Source of the DNA: Clostridiales bacterium Firm_16
Lineage (GTDB): Bacteria > Bacillota > Clostridia > Saccharofermentanales > Saccharofermentanaceae
Length of the DNA stretch: 64,000 nucleotides
Direction of reading: 5' to 3'
Assembly: GCA_001604185.1 (NCBI GenBank)
Contig: LVAV01000113.1
Location: forward strand, 83,838 to 147,837
In this document: positions 10,598 through 19,841 of the stretch, one piece after another
How positions within the stretch are numbered: position 1 is the first letter of the stretch
Layout: each line of letters starts with the position of its first letter
Position numbers and translations under genes: made by a program
Notes under the pieces: model-generated
The model's database searches: none
Seen by the model: only the letters and a program-made list of their open reading frames with translations
What the model was told of the DNA's origin: nothing

Positions 10598-11983
10598 ATG
10601 AAAGTAAACATTACAGAGACAGTATTGCGTGATGCGAATCAGTCGCTTATCGCAACAAGAATGCCGTTTTCGGATTTCGAAGCCATTCTTGAGAAACTCG
10701 ATGAAGCGGGCTATTATTCGCTGGAGTGCTGGGGAGGCGCTACCTTCGATTCCTGCCTCCGCTATTTGAATGAGGATCCGTGGGAGAGACTTCGCAAGAT
10801 CAAGGCGAAGGTTAAGAAGACTCCTCTGCAGATGCTCCTTCGTGGACAGAACATCCTTGGATATAAGCATTATCCGGATGACGTAGTACGTCTCTTCATT
10901 AGAAAGTCTGCCGAGAACGGCATGGACATCTTCCGTATCTTCGATGCGTTGAACGATTTCAGAAACATTGAAGTGTGCATTGACGAAGTAAAGAAGTGCG
11001 GCAAGCATGCACAGGGTTGCATCTGCTACACCACATCTCCTGTACATACACTCGAGAAGTATGTTGAAATGTGTAAGGAACTCGAGGGCATGGGCGTTGA
11101 CTCCATCGCCATCAAGGATATGGCGGGTATCTGCTCTCCTAAGGAAGCTTACGATCTCGTAAAGGCTATCAAGGATGCTAAGATCTCTGTTCCGCTCTTC
11201 TTCCATACTCACCATACAACAGGTATGGGTCCGATGACTCTTATGAAGGCGATCGAGGCCGGTGTTGACGGTATCGACTGTGCCATCTCTTCTTTCGCAG
11301 GCGGTACATCACAGCCTTGCACAGAGACCATGGCTTTCACAATGGGTCAGTTCGGTTATGAGTCCGGTCTTGATACAGATAAGCTCAAGGAAATCGCTGA
11401 TTTCTTCGTTCCGGTAAGAAAGAAGTTCCTCGACAATGGTACACTCAATCCTACCGTTATGGGCATCAAGGCTGACATCCTCAAGTATCAGGTTCCGGGT
11501 GGTATGCTTTCTAACATGATCGCTAACCTCAAGGACATGAACGCTCTTGATAAGTTCGACGAAGCTCTGGCTGAGATCCCGGCAGTACGTAAGGATATGG
11601 GTTATCCGCCGCTCGTTACACCTCTTTCCCAGATGGTTGGTAACCAGGCAGTACAGAACGTTCTCCTCGGTCAGCGTTACAAGAACATCTCCAAGGAGAT
11701 CAAGGCTTATCTCCGCGGTGAATACGGTAGAGCTCCGGGCGAAGTAAACCAGGAACTCATCGACAGATGCTGGAAGCCGGAAGAAATCGTTAAGGGCAGA
11801 TTTGCAGATACCCTTGAACCGGCTTTCGAGAAGACTAAGGCAGAACTCGGCAAGAGAGCACGTTCTGATGAGGATGTCCTCTCCTACATCGCTTTCCCTC
11901 AGGTAGCGGAGAAGTACTTCGATTATCGTGAAGAGCAGGAGAGCAACACCGTGAACTACACCATCGAGAAGAAGGAGGATTGA
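10598..11983 (+). CDS. oadA: Oxaloacetate decarboxylase alpha subunit (carboxyltransferase)
   Basis: This 461-residue protein is a pyruvate/oxaloacetate-type carboxyltransferase. It moves the carboxyl group of oxaloacetate to biotin, releasing pyruvate. Visible signs are RDANQS at residues 11-16, the carbamylated-lysine region AIKDMAG with Lys173, and the metal-binding HTHH at 203-206. No biotin-attachment domain is present at the C-terminus; it is supplied by the gene at 12402. Start chosen at ATG 10598 after AAGGAGAG. It leads a four-gene operon with 4-18 nt gaps. Pyruvate carboxylase subunit B is very similar, but the co-encoded gamma and beta membrane subunits favour the sodium-pumping decarboxylase. 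Confidence 0.93.
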   Translation: MKVNITETVLRDANQSLIATRMPFSDFEAILEKLDEAGYYSLECWGGATFDSCLRYLNEDPWERLRKIKAKVKKTPLQMLLRGQNILGYKHYPDDVVRLFIRKSAENGMDIFRIFDALNDFRNIEVCIDEVKKCGKHAQGCICYTTSPVHTLEKYVEMCKELEGMGVDSIAIKDMAGICSPKEAYDLVKAIKDAKISVPLFFHTHHTTGMGPMTLMKAIEAGVDGIDCAISSFAGGTSQPCTETMAFTMGQFGYESGLDTDKLKEIADFFVPVRKKFLDNGTLNPTVMGIKADILKYQVPGGMLSNMIANLKDMNALDKFDEALAEIPAVRKDMGYPPLVTPLSQMVGNQAVQNVLLGQRYKNISKEIKAYLRGEYGRAPGEVNQELIDRCWKPEEIVKGRFADTLEPAFEKTKAELGKRARSDEDVLSYIAFPQVAEKYFDYREEQESNTVNYTIEKKED

Positions 11984-11987
11984 TTCC

Positions 11988-12386
11988 ATGAATCCTACAT
12001 TATTCACGCTTAGCGCTGAGGTTGCCGAGAAGGCCGGCGATAAGGTGTACGGAGTTTTGGAGGCACTCGGCGTAGCTCTGTTTACATGGGCTGTCGTTTT
12101 CGGAGTCCTTTTCCTGATCTTCGTATGTATCCGTATTTTCGGTGCGGTAGTCGGCTCTTTCAGCAAGAAACCGGAAGCTCCTGCAACTCCTGCCGCAGCT
12201 CCGGCAGCTGCTCCTGCAGCCGGTGCCACAGAGGATGCCGGCGAAGAATTCTCTTCCGGCTCACTGAAACTCAAGGGTTGTGATGAGAAGACAGCGGCGA
12301 TGATCATGGCGATCGTAAGTGACAACACGGGCATTCCGCTCAATGAACTTATCTTTAAGTCCATCACGCTTGTGGAAGAAAAGTAA
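11988..12386 (+). CDS. oadG: Oxaloacetate decarboxylase gamma subunit (OadG-like)
   Basis: A 132-residue protein with one membrane helix at about residues 22-48, an Ala-Pro linker (about 60-80) and a short soluble C-terminal part. This is the layout of sodium-pump decarboxylase gamma chains, which hold the alpha and beta subunits together. It starts 4 nt after oadA. The family is poorly conserved in sequence, so the call rests on topology, size and position. Confidence 0.85.
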   Translation: MNPTLFTLSAEVAEKAGDKVYGVLEALGVALFTWAVVFGVLFLIFVCIRIFGAVVGSFSKKPEAPATPAAAPAAAPAAGATEDAGEEFSSGSLKLKGCDEKTAAMIMAIVSDNTGIPLNELIFKSITLVEEK

Positions 12387-12401
12387 AGGAGAAACGGCAA
12401 T

Positions 12402-12794
12402 ATGATTTATAACGTAACGATCAACGATAAAGTATATGAAGTAGAAGTAGAGAAGGGTAAGGCAAACCTTCTTAAGACCACAGCAGTTGTTGCAGCTCCT
12501 GCTGCAGCTCCGGCTGCTGCACCTGCCGCTGCTCCGGCAGCACCTGCTGCAGCTCCGGCCCCGGCTGCCGGCCCTGTATCCGGTACTCCGGTTCCGGCTC
12601 CGCTCCCGGGCACGATCCTGAAGGTCCTTGTTACCGCCGGTCAGGCAGTCAAGGAAGGCGAACTGCTGGTTGTCCTCGAGGCTATGAAGATGGAGAACGA
12701 GATCTATGCACCTTGCGCAGGTACAGTCAATCAGATCCTCACTTCCAAAGGCGCGACGGTTGCTACCGGCGACGTGCTCTTGAGTCTTTCATAA
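12402..12794 (+). CDS. Biotin carboxyl carrier protein of the decarboxylase
   Basis: A 130-residue protein. A short N-terminal segment is joined by an Ala-Pro-rich flexible linker (about residues 30-65) to a biotinyl domain. The biotinylation motif EAMKMEN places the acceptor at Lys96. It carries carboxyl groups from the alpha subunit to the membrane beta subunit. It lies inside the oad operon, and the detached carrier explains why OadA here lacks its own biotinyl domain. Confidence 0.93.
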   Translation: MIYNVTINDKVYEVEVEKGKANLLKTTAVVAAPAAAPAAAPAAAPAAPAAAPAPAAGPVSGTPVPAPLPGTILKVLVTAGQAVKEGELLVVLEAMKMENEIYAPCAGTVNQILTSKGATVATGDVLLSLS

Positions 12795-12812
12795 GATGGG
12801 AGGAGCGAAACC

Positions 12813-13991
12813 GTGTTTATTGATGCATTGAAAAAATTATGGGAGAGCAGCGGCATTGCCGGAATGGCATGGCAGAATGGTGTCATGATCCTGGTTGCTT
12901 TCGTGCTGATCTATATGGCGATCGGCAAGAAGTGTGAGCCGCTTCTTCTGCTCCCGATTGCTTTTGGTATGTTGTTGAGTAACCTTCCGATCGCCGGTCT
13001 TTATCACCCGGCTATCTTCGAAGGTGGACATGTTCACTGGGACATCATCGGAGGTGCGGATGCCAATGTAGCACCGGGTCTTCTGGACTATATCTACCTG
13101 GGTGTTAAGTTAGGTATTTTCCCATGTCTCATCTTTATGGCTGTTGGTGCCATGACTGACTTCGGACCACTGATTTCCAGACCGTCGTCTCTGTTCATGG
13201 GTGCCGGCGCACAGTTCGGTATTTCCTTCGCTTTCGTTATGGCTTCTCTCCTGGGCTTTACAGGATCCGAAGCAGCCTCCATCGCCATCATCGGTGGTGC
13301 TGACGGCCCGACAGCGATCTATCTGACATCGAAACTCGCACCTCATCTTCTCTCGGCTATCGCCATCGCAGCTTATTCCTACATGGCGCTGATCCCGATC
13401 ATCCAGCCGAAGATCATGAGATTAATGACTACGAAGAAGACCAGAAAGATCAAGATGAAGCAGACAAGAAACGTTTCCAAGGTCGAGAAGGTATGCTTCC
13501 CGGTCATCGTTACTGTAATCTGCACATTGATCCTGCCTTCTGTAGGTGCTCTGCTTGGTATGCTTATGCTGGGTAACATCTTCAAGGAGTCCGGTGTAAC
13601 CGAGCGTCTCTCCGATACAGCTCAGAATGCTCTGTGCAATATCGTTACTATCTTCCTCGGTGTTACCGTTGGTGCTACTGCTCTGGGTGAGAACTTCCTG
13701 CAGCTCGATACACTGAAGATCATTCTCCTTGGTCTGATCGCATTCTCTTTCTCCACATTCGGTGGTCTCCTGATCGGAAACCTCATGTGCTGGCTGACAA
13801 AGGGCAAGATCAACCCGCTTATCGGTTCCGCCGGTGTATCCGCTGTTCCGATGGCTGCCCGTGTTTCGAACGTAGAAGGCCAGAAGGCTGACCCGTCCAA
13901 CTTCCTGCTCATGCACGCTATGGGCCCGAACGTTGCCGGTGTTATCGGCTCCGCAGTTGCAGCAGGCGTTCTGCTCAACCTCTTCGGCTGA
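12813..13991 (+). CDS. oadB: Oxaloacetate decarboxylase beta subunit, sodium-translocating
   Basis: This 392-residue polytopic membrane protein starts at GTG after GGGAGG. It decarboxylates carboxybiotin and couples this to sodium export. The family motif GGADGPT, which contains the essential aspartate, is at residues 161-167, and about nine hydrophobic segments are visible. The same subunit type serves methylmalonyl-CoA and glutaconyl-CoA decarboxylases; the pyruvate-type alpha subunit in this operon makes oxaloacetate the best substrate. It is the last gene of the operon and is followed by a strong terminator. Confidence 0.93.
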   Translation: MFIDALKKLWESSGIAGMAWQNGVMILVAFVLIYMAIGKKCEPLLLLPIAFGMLLSNLPIAGLYHPAIFEGGHVHWDIIGGADANVAPGLLDYIYLGVKLGIFPCLIFMAVGAMTDFGPLISRPSSLFMGAGAQFGISFAFVMASLLGFTGSEAASIAIIGGADGPTAIYLTSKLAPHLLSAIAIAAYSYMALIPIIQPKIMRLMTTKKTRKIKMKQTRNVSKVEKVCFPVIVTVICTLILPSVGALLGMLMLGNIFKESGVTERLSDTAQNALCNIVTIFLGVTVGATALGENFLQLDTLKIILLGLIAFSFSTFGGLLIGNLMCWLTKGKINPLIGSAGVSAVPMAARVSNVEGQKADPSNFLLMHAMGPNVAGVIGSAVAAGVLLNLFG

Positions 13992-14018
13992 TAGAGAAAA
14001 TTAATCACAGAAACACTC

Positions 14019-14052
14019 AGGACCGTTCCTTCGAGGGACGGTCCTTTTTTTG
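14019..14052 (+). terminator. Rho-independent terminator of the oad operon
   Basis: A 12-bp stem, AGGACCGTTCCT with AGGGACGGTCCT (one G-U pair), has a 3-nt loop and is followed by seven T. Confidence 0.93.
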
Positions 14053-14118
14053 TTTTCATTTAAAGTTGGTTTTAGGTAGGGCCGATATACTGAAGACAAC
14101 AGAACGGAGGAAACGACC

Positions 14119-14874
14119 ATGAATCACCAGTATGTATTTGAAAGATATGAATTGAAATATATCTTGGATCCGACGCAGAAGAGTGCTCTTCAGCAGGTGA
14201 TGGATGGTCGTATGGAGATAGACGGTTACGGACGGACCACCATCCGAAACATCTACTTCGATACGAAAGACTATCGCCTGATCCGCACTTCGATCCTGGC
14301 TCCGGAGTATAAAGAGAAGCTTCGGGTAAGAAGCTATAAATGCGTGAATGCAGACGAGAATGTCTTTGTGGAACTGAAGAAGAAATACGAGAAGATCGTA
14401 TATAAAAGAAGGATCGAGATTCCGGAGTTCGACGCCATGGACTGGCTCGCAGGCGGAGCGGAAAGACCGGAAGATTCCCAGATCGCAAGAGAGATCGATT
14501 ACTTCTGCCACTTCTATGAAGATGCAGAACTGGCACCGAAAGTATTCCTTTCTTATGAGAGGGAAGCCTTCTCTCCGATCGGAGAAACCGCCACGGAGAA
14601 CCCGGGACTTCGTATCACTTTCGACAACAATATCCTGGCAAGAGATTACGATCTCTCCCTTCGGAAAAGTCCTTACGGCGAGAGAGTTCTCGCTCCGGAT
14701 CAGACCGTGATGGAGATCAAGATCCCGAAGAATGCCGCGATGCCGATGTGGCTGGTCAGATGCCTTTCAGAGAACAAGATATTCAAGTCTTCTTTCTCCA
14801 AGTACGGCACATATTACCAGAACCACGAGAATGCACCCGACAAAGTATCCCAAGGAGGACTGTTATATGCTTAA
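14119..14874 (+). CDS. VTC-domain polyphosphate polymerase-like protein
   Basis: A 251-residue protein with the tunnel-fold VTC domain. It shows the basic and acidic tunnel strands typical of the family: YELKYIL near the start, KEKLRVRSY, VFVELKKKYEKIVYKRR, and a late glutamate in VMEIKIP. Yeast VTC4 uses this domain to make polyphosphate from ATP; the bacterial relatives are mostly uncharacterised. Its 3' end overlaps the DUF4956 membrane gene by 8 nt, so the two are translationally coupled. The membrane partner probably takes the place of the membrane part of the eukaryotic VTC complex (inference). Confidence 0.85.
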   Translation: MNHQYVFERYELKYILDPTQKSALQQVMDGRMEIDGYGRTTIRNIYFDTKDYRLIRTSILAPEYKEKLRVRSYKCVNADENVFVELKKKYEKIVYKRRIEIPEFDAMDWLAGGAERPEDSQIAREIDYFCHFYEDAELAPKVFLSYEREAFSPIGETATENPGLRITFDNNILARDYDLSLRKSPYGERVLAPDQTVMEIKIPKNAAMPMWLVRCLSENKIFKSSFSKYGTYYQNHENAPDKVSQGGLLYA

Positions 14875-15553
14875 TGATCTATATACTACATTGATGGGGA
14901 ATACCACGATCTCCATGACGAATTTCCTGATCCCCATCGTCTGTTCACTGTTTCTGGGCGTAATCTTCGCCTTCGCTTATAAGTTCAAGACCCATTCCAG
15001 CAAAAGCTTCATCGCTACGTTATCGATCCTTCCGGCTATCGTCTGTGTCGTGATCATGGCGGTGAACGGAAATATCGGAGCAGGCGTAGCCGTGGCCGGA
15101 GCTTTCAGTCTCGTACGGTTCCGTTCCGCACCGGGCACAGCCAAAGAGATCGGTGCCCTTTTCATCGCGATGACGACCGGACTTCTGACCGGTATGGGAT
15201 TTGTGATCTATGCGGCGATCTTCGTAGTGATCATGGGCCTGGTCATGATGGTCCTGAGCTACGCGGCCTTCGGAGAAGAAGTGGATGAGCGCAACAAGAG
15301 CCTCCGCATCGCGGTTCCGGAGAACATGAATTATACCAGTGTTTTTGACGAAGAATTCTCGAAATACACTTCCGGTCACAAGCTGCTTGCGGCCAAGACC
15401 GCCGGTATGGGATCTGTATTTCACCTGACGTACTCCATCACGTTGAAGGACGTCAATGTGGAAAAAGAACTGATCGATGCGCTGCGTTGTAAGAACGGTA
15501 ATCTGGAGATCTCATGCTCCACGAAGATGCCGAAACAGAACGAGGAACTCTGA
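14867..15553 (+). CDS. DUF4956 membrane protein
   Basis: I chose the ATG at 14867, preceded by AAGGAGG at 8 nt and overlapping the VTC gene. This gives 228 residues. Four membrane helices occupy about residues 18-140, with the conserved stretch GAFSLVRFRSAPGTAKEI between them. A soluble C-terminal domain of about 80 residues follows. The function of DUF4956 is unknown. It very often stands next to VTC-domain and CotH or Cthe_2159 genes, as here, suggesting one surface or polyphosphate-linked system. Confidence 0.85.
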   Translation: MLNDLYTTLMGNTTISMTNFLIPIVCSLFLGVIFAFAYKFKTHSSKSFIATLSILPAIVCVVIMAVNGNIGAGVAVAGAFSLVRFRSAPGTAKEIGALFIAMTTGLLTGMGFVIYAAIFVVIMGLVMMVLSYAAFGEEVDERNKSLRIAVPENMNYTSVFDEEFSKYTSGHKLLAAKTAGMGSVFHLTYSITLKDVNVEKELIDALRCKNGNLEISCSTKMPKQNEEL

Positions 15554-15619
15554 TAGAAGGAGAACCAACGAAAGAAAGATAAGAATCTAATGTTCAATTA
15601 GATCGAAAGGAGAAAGAAC

Positions 15620-17113
15620 ATGGCAAACGGAAAAAACAGAAATAAGATACTGGTTATGAGCATCCTGGCTTCGGTCCTGGTCGCCGGCGGTGCCGGACTG
15701 GTAATATATAAAGTCGCATCCGGCGATAGCGAAGGTGAGAAGACGATCCCGAAGGTCACATACAGTGCAGAGGACAATAAATCGGATAATAAGACGAACA
15801 CGACCCAGAATAACACGAATTCTGCATCCTCATCTGCAACGGTTGAGACACTGAAGGTAACGGAGAAGGATCAAGACGCCACCTATAACGAAGCCGAGAG
15901 TGAGAAAATCGAGCTGACAGACAATATCGGTAAGATCAACATTACCAAGGCCGGAACCTATATCGTGACCGGATCTACCAATAACGGCATGATCATCATC
16001 AACGTAGATAAGGAAGAAGATGTCCATCTGGTACTGCGGGATGCATCCATCACCAGCCCGACATCCGCTGCGATCTATGTGATGTCTGCAGACGAAGTAT
16101 ATATCACTCTGGAAGGAGAGAATACCCTCGCTAATGGCGGTAATTTCGTTGCCATCGACAGCAACGATATCGACAGTGTAGTCTATTCGAAGGATGACCT
16201 TTCCTTCAACGGAGACGGCAAAGTAACGATCGATTCTCCTGCGGGACACGGTATTGTGTGCAAGGACGATCTGGTCATGGCCGGTGGTACCTTTACTATC
16301 TCTGCCAAGGATGACGGCATCAACACCAATGAATCCGTGGCATTCGTGAAAGGCGTGTACACCGTGGACTGTCAGGACGATGCGATCCATACTGACGGCA
16401 TGCTGCAGATCGATGGCGGTACTTTCAACATCAACGCCGCAGAGGGCCTAGAAGGCACCTATGTGCTGGTAAACGATGGAGATATCACCATCAGTGCCAG
16501 TGACGACGGCATCAATGCAGGACAGAAGTCTGACGCGTATTATCCTACAATCGAGATCAACGGTGGTAATCTTAAGATCACCATGGCACAGGGAGATACA
16601 GACGGTCTGGATTCGAACGGTAACCTCTACATTAACGGTGGTACCGTAGATGTAACCGGACAATTCCCCTTCGACTACGATGGTGAGGGCAAGTACACAG
16701 GCGGTACCCTGATCGTGAACGGAGAAGAGACAACAGAACTGACTAACCAGTTTGGTGGCGCCGGCGGCTTCGGCCGCGGGGGCCGCCCCGATATGCAGGG
16801 TCAGGACGGACAGAATGGCTTTACTCCACCTGACGGCATGACACTTCCGGACGGTATGACCTTCCCGGATGGCGAGGGTAACGGATTTACCCCACCGGAA
16901 GGATTTAATCCACAGGATGGAAACGGTAAGGGTTTCACTCCACCGGATGGCATGCAGCTTCCTGACGGCATGACACCGCCGGAAGGTTTCACACCACCGG
17001 ACGGCTGGGACGGACAGCAAGGTTCCAAGGGACAGAAGGGCCAGCGTGGTCAGAAGGGTCAGGATACTCAGCAGACCAACACCACGCAGCAGAATGCAAC
17101 AGACAAAGTATGA
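15620..17113 (+). CDS. Secreted Cthe_2159-like carbohydrate-binding protein
   Basis: A 497-residue protein with an N-terminal membrane anchor or signal segment (about residues 8-30) and a Ser/Thr/Asn linker. A right-handed beta-helix type domain follows (about 75-375), with repeated DDGIN or similar turns (DDLSFNGDGK, DDGINTNES, DDAIHTDG, DDGINAG). This is the pattern of the Cthe_2159 family of polysaccharide-binding proteins. The C-terminal 130 residues are low complexity, rich in Gly-Pro-Asp-Phe (TPPDGM, LPDGM) and then Gly-Gln-Lys. It follows the VTC-DUF4956 pair with a 66-nt gap. Ligand and role are not known from the sequence. Confidence 0.82.
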   Translation: MANGKNRNKILVMSILASVLVAGGAGLVIYKVASGDSEGEKTIPKVTYSAEDNKSDNKTNTTQNNTNSASSSATVETLKVTEKDQDATYNEAESEKIELTDNIGKINITKAGTYIVTGSTNNGMIIINVDKEEDVHLVLRDASITSPTSAAIYVMSADEVYITLEGENTLANGGNFVAIDSNDIDSVVYSKDDLSFNGDGKVTIDSPAGHGIVCKDDLVMAGGTFTISAKDDGINTNESVAFVKGVYTVDCQDDAIHTDGMLQIDGGTFNINAAEGLEGTYVLVNDGDITISASDDGINAGQKSDAYYPTIEINGGNLKITMAQGDTDGLDSNGNLYINGGTVDVTGQFPFDYDGEGKYTGGTLIVNGEETTELTNQFGGAGGFGRGGRPDMQGQDGQNGFTPPDGMTLPDGMTFPDGEGNGFTPPEGFNPQDGNGKGFTPPDGMQLPDGMTPPEGFTPPDGWDGQQGSKGQKGQRGQKGQDTQQTNTTQQNATDKV

Positions 17114-17160
17114 TCATGAAGAATAGCGAGCTTCATATTCCATATAACTTCTCAGCATAT

Positions 17161-17202
17161 AGAGAGAGCGCCGGGATGAACGATCACCCCGGCGCTTTCT
17201 CT
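17161..17202. terminator. Bidirectional terminator between convergent genes
   Basis: A 15-bp stem, AGAGAGAGCGCCGGG with CCCGGCGCTTTCTCT (one G-U pair), lies between the plus-strand gene ending at 17113 and the minus-strand gene ending at 17242. T runs are short on both sides. Confidence 0.7.
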
Positions 17203-17241
17203 GTTTATGTGGACACGTATTTCTTAATTGCTGTTTTATGT

Positions 17242-18369
17242 TCAAGCGGCATAGGAATACTCGACTCTTGCGCCGATCTTGTTCTCGTAGATGATCAGAT
17301 GGTCCTCACGGTCCATTCCGATATAGGTACCATCCCACAGATCACTATAGCGATCATCGGTGGCTTCGAACTTGAGTTTCTGACGACTTTCGTCGCCTTG
17401 CGCTCCGATCTGATAATCTTTGGGAGCGGCACCGTCGCGTGTTTCGCGGATCTTATCGGTCATCATGAAATAGGTAAGCGGCGTGCAGTCATATCCGCCG
17501 GCCCAGGTCGGATCGATATGGTAAGACTGGCCGTCGATCGTTACAAATACCCAGGAATGACCGTCTCCGGTGCCATCGCCCTGGTCGATGAATCCGCCGA
17601 TCTCTTCTGAATCGACACCTGCCTGCAGAAGCAGATAACTGTATAAAGAAGCTAATTCACAGCAGATGCCTTGCTTCTCCTGGAGACAACGGTATACGGA
17701 CAACTCATCCATCCGATCCACCAGATTATCCAGCTTCGAATAGTCGTAAGTGAAATTCAGAGTCATATACTCATAGAGCGCCAGAGTTTTTTCAAAATCG
17801 GAATAGTCATCGGAAAGGCAGTCATCGAGAATGTCTACGATATCCTTCTCGAACTGTTCCTGTTTCTTCAGGAATTCCTCTTTCGGGATCGAATAACAGA
17901 TCCGTCCCTTGCCGTTCGCGTAAGGTACCTCGCCGACGGTATTGGCATTGACTACGAATTTCGCGGCCATCGGGCAGAAATCGAATGCGAAGTTTCCGAC
18001 ACACCATCCGTACGTATCTTCGTCCGGGCAGTCGAAATAGTCTTCACCGGCCCGCACGGCTTCGCAGAAACGGAAGAAGGCTTCCTTCTTTTCCTTGCCG
18101 AAGGCCTCCTCGTATTTGGTGCCGAAAACACAGGGATTGAAGGTATAATGACCTTCTACGTTGTTCTTGATGTTCTCGATCTTCGGTGTAGGAGAAGGAG
18201 TAGGTGTGAATGTGGGTGTAGGTGTATTTGTCGGAGCCGGTGTCGTCGCTTCCGTAGTCGTCTGCTCGACACTGCTGTTTCTACTGTCCTCTGTACCCTT
18301 ACCGGTGGAGCAGCCCGTCAACAAAACCGATGCGATCAGCATTATTGTCACAAATCGTTTGATCCTCAT
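17242..18369 (-). CDS. Lipoprotein with a transglutaminase-like (papain-fold) domain
   Basis: A 375-residue protein. The lipobox LLTGC ends the signal peptide near residue 20, so it should be a membrane-anchored lipoprotein. A Thr-Pro linker (about residues 40-62) follows. The transglutaminase-like core is in the C-terminal half: cysteine in KQGICCELASLYSYLL, histidine in DGHSWVFV, aspartate in YHIDPTWAGG. The full Cys-His-Asp triad suggests an active protease or peptide-crosslink hydrolase outside the membrane. It is monocistronic. Confidence 0.87.
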   Translation of the reverse strand: MRIKRFVTIMLIASVLLTGCSTGKGTEDSRNSSVEQTTTEATTPAPTNTPTPTFTPTPSPTPKIENIKNNVEGHYTFNPCVFGTKYEEAFGKEKKEAFFRFCEAVRAGEDYFDCPDEDTYGWCVGNFAFDFCPMAAKFVVNANTVGEVPYANGKGRICYSIPKEEFLKKQEQFEKDIVDILDDCLSDDYSDFEKTLALYEYMTLNFTYDYSKLDNLVDRMDELSVYRCLQEKQGICCELASLYSYLLLQAGVDSEEIGGFIDQGDGTGDGHSWVFVTIDGQSYHIDPTWAGGYDCTPLTYFMMTDKIRETRDGAAPKDYQIGAQGDESRQKLKFEATDDRYSDLWDGTYIGMDREDHLIIYENKIGARVEYSYAA

Positions 18370-18469
18370 GATGTTTGCCTCTTTTCATTTTTCTAGTCAA
18401 CCCTAATGTCATCTCGGGTATTCTAACACTGAAGAATGCGGTGGAAACTAACCATCCTGTCACAATCGG

Positions 18470-18510
18470 AAAAAGACCGTTCCCGGGTGATGATCCTCAG
18501 GAAACGGTCC
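18470..18510 (-). terminator. Terminator of the CobW operon
   Basis: Read on the minus strand, the GGACCGTTTCC arm pairs with GGGAACGGTC (one mismatch) and is followed by TTTTT. It lies about 70 nt beyond the stop codon at 18582. Confidence 0.75.
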
Positions 18511-18581
18511 TTCTTTATTTCGTAAATGTGAGTTTTATGTCGGGAAAAACTCTGGCGCCGTGCCGAGGCTTCCCGGAGAGA

Positions 18582-19790
18582 TCAGAGACCGAAGAGTGCT
18601 TTGACTTCGTCCTTCTTTACGTTGGAACCGATGATGCAGAGCTTGCCGGTTACATCGGCTGCTCCGGTTCTGACATCAGACTCACCCGGTACATAGTCGA
18701 AGTGGATCCAGCTGTCGCCTTCGCCGGCTACGATACCCTTCGCACGCAGGATCATGCCGAAATCGCCGCTGTCCAGTTCTTCCAGAGCCGCGCGGATCGC
18801 TGCTTCGGAGAAACGCTTGGATGTCTCAAATCCGACACTGTCGAATACTTCGTCTGCATGATGGTGACCCTCGTGGTCATGGTCATGACAGCCACAGGTG
18901 CAATCCGGGCCGTGATCATGGTGATGCTCATGCTCGTGGTCATGATCATGGTGGTGTTCGTGTTCGTGATCATGGTCATGATGATGTTCATGATCGTGAT
19001 CGTGGTGATGATGCTCGTGCTCATCCTCGTCGTCATCATCGTCATGGTCGTGGCAGCCGCAGGTGCAGTCCGGACCGTGGTCGTGATGATGTTCATGGTC
19101 GTGGTCATGGTGATGCTCGTGCTCGTCATCGTCGTGGTGGTGATGGTGGTGAGCATGCTCTTCTGCTTCGAGAAGCGCAGCTGCCATATCGTCAGCCGTC
19201 AGCGGGCTCTCGATAGCCTTGAGGATCTGTACACCGGAGAGCTGTTCCCAAGGTGTCGTGATGATCTGGCTGTGATCGTTGATCTCACGGATCAGGGAGA
19301 TGGCTGTATCCAGCTTCTCCTGAGCGATATTGCCTGTACGGGACAGGATGATGGTGCCGGCATACTTGATCTGGTTCTCATAGAACTCCTTGAAATTCTT
19401 CAGATAGATCTTGCACTTGCTGGCGTCGATAACCGTTACGGTACCGCAGATCTCTGTGCCCTCGACCTTCTCCACTGCCGCGACGACATCGGAAAGCTTA
19501 CCGACACCGGATGGCTCGATGAGGATACGGTCAGGGGAGAACTTCTCGATGACTTCCTTCAATGCAGTGCCGAAATCTCCGACGAGAGAGCAGCAGATGC
19601 ATCCGGAATTCATCTCGGTGATCTCGATGCCGGCTTCCTTCAGAAAACCGCCGTCGATACCGATCTGACCGAATTCATTCTCGATGAGGACCAGCTTCTG
19701 GCCGTTATATCCATCGGAGATCAGCTTCTTGATCAGCGTGGTCTTACCTGCGCCGAGAAAGCCTGAGAAAATATCTACTTTAGTTGCCAT
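18582..19790 (-). CDS. CobW/COG0523 GTPase with a long histidine-rich metal-binding insert
   Basis: A 402-residue G3E-family GTPase, a class of metal-delivery chaperones. Walker A is FLGAGKTT, the switch region is NEFGQIGIDGG, and the metal-binding CxCC is GCICC. The base-specificity loop reads LSRTGN instead of the usual NKxD form. Between about residues 215 and 320 is a stretch of nearly fifty histidines with Asp/Glu, containing two copies of GPDCTCGCHDHD. The C-terminal CobW domain follows. The His-rich insert would bind zinc, nickel or cobalt as store or buffer. It is the second gene after the CobW-like gene at 19842 with a 51-nt gap, so the two probably form an operon. Metal specificity cannot be read directly. 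Confidence 0.9.
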   Translation of the reverse strand: MATKVDIFSGFLGAGKTTLIKKLISDGYNGQKLVLIENEFGQIGIDGGFLKEAGIEITEMNSGCICCSLVGDFGTALKEVIEKFSPDRILIEPSGVGKLSDVVAAVEKVEGTEICGTVTVIDASKCKIYLKNFKEFYENQIKYAGTIILSRTGNIAQEKLDTAISLIREINDHSQIITTPWEQLSGVQILKAIESPLTADDMAAALLEAEEHAHHHHHHDDDEHEHHHDHDHEHHHDHGPDCTCGCHDHDDDDDEDEHEHHHHDHDHEHHHDHDHEHEHHHDHDHEHEHHHDHGPDCTCGCHDHDHEGHHHADEVFDSVGFETSKRFSEAAIRAALEELDSGDFGMILRAKGIVAGEGDSWIHFDYVPGESDVRTGAADVTGKLCIIGSNVKKDEVKALFGL

Positions 19791-19841
19791 TGTTTATTCC
19801 TTCTTTCTGATAATGAAGTCATTGTTTAGGGGGATCACTAC

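Noticed and set aside
17110..17610. 166-codon plus-strand ORF after the Cthe_2159-like gene
   Set aside because: It crosses the bidirectional terminator and runs antisense to the transglutaminase-like gene.
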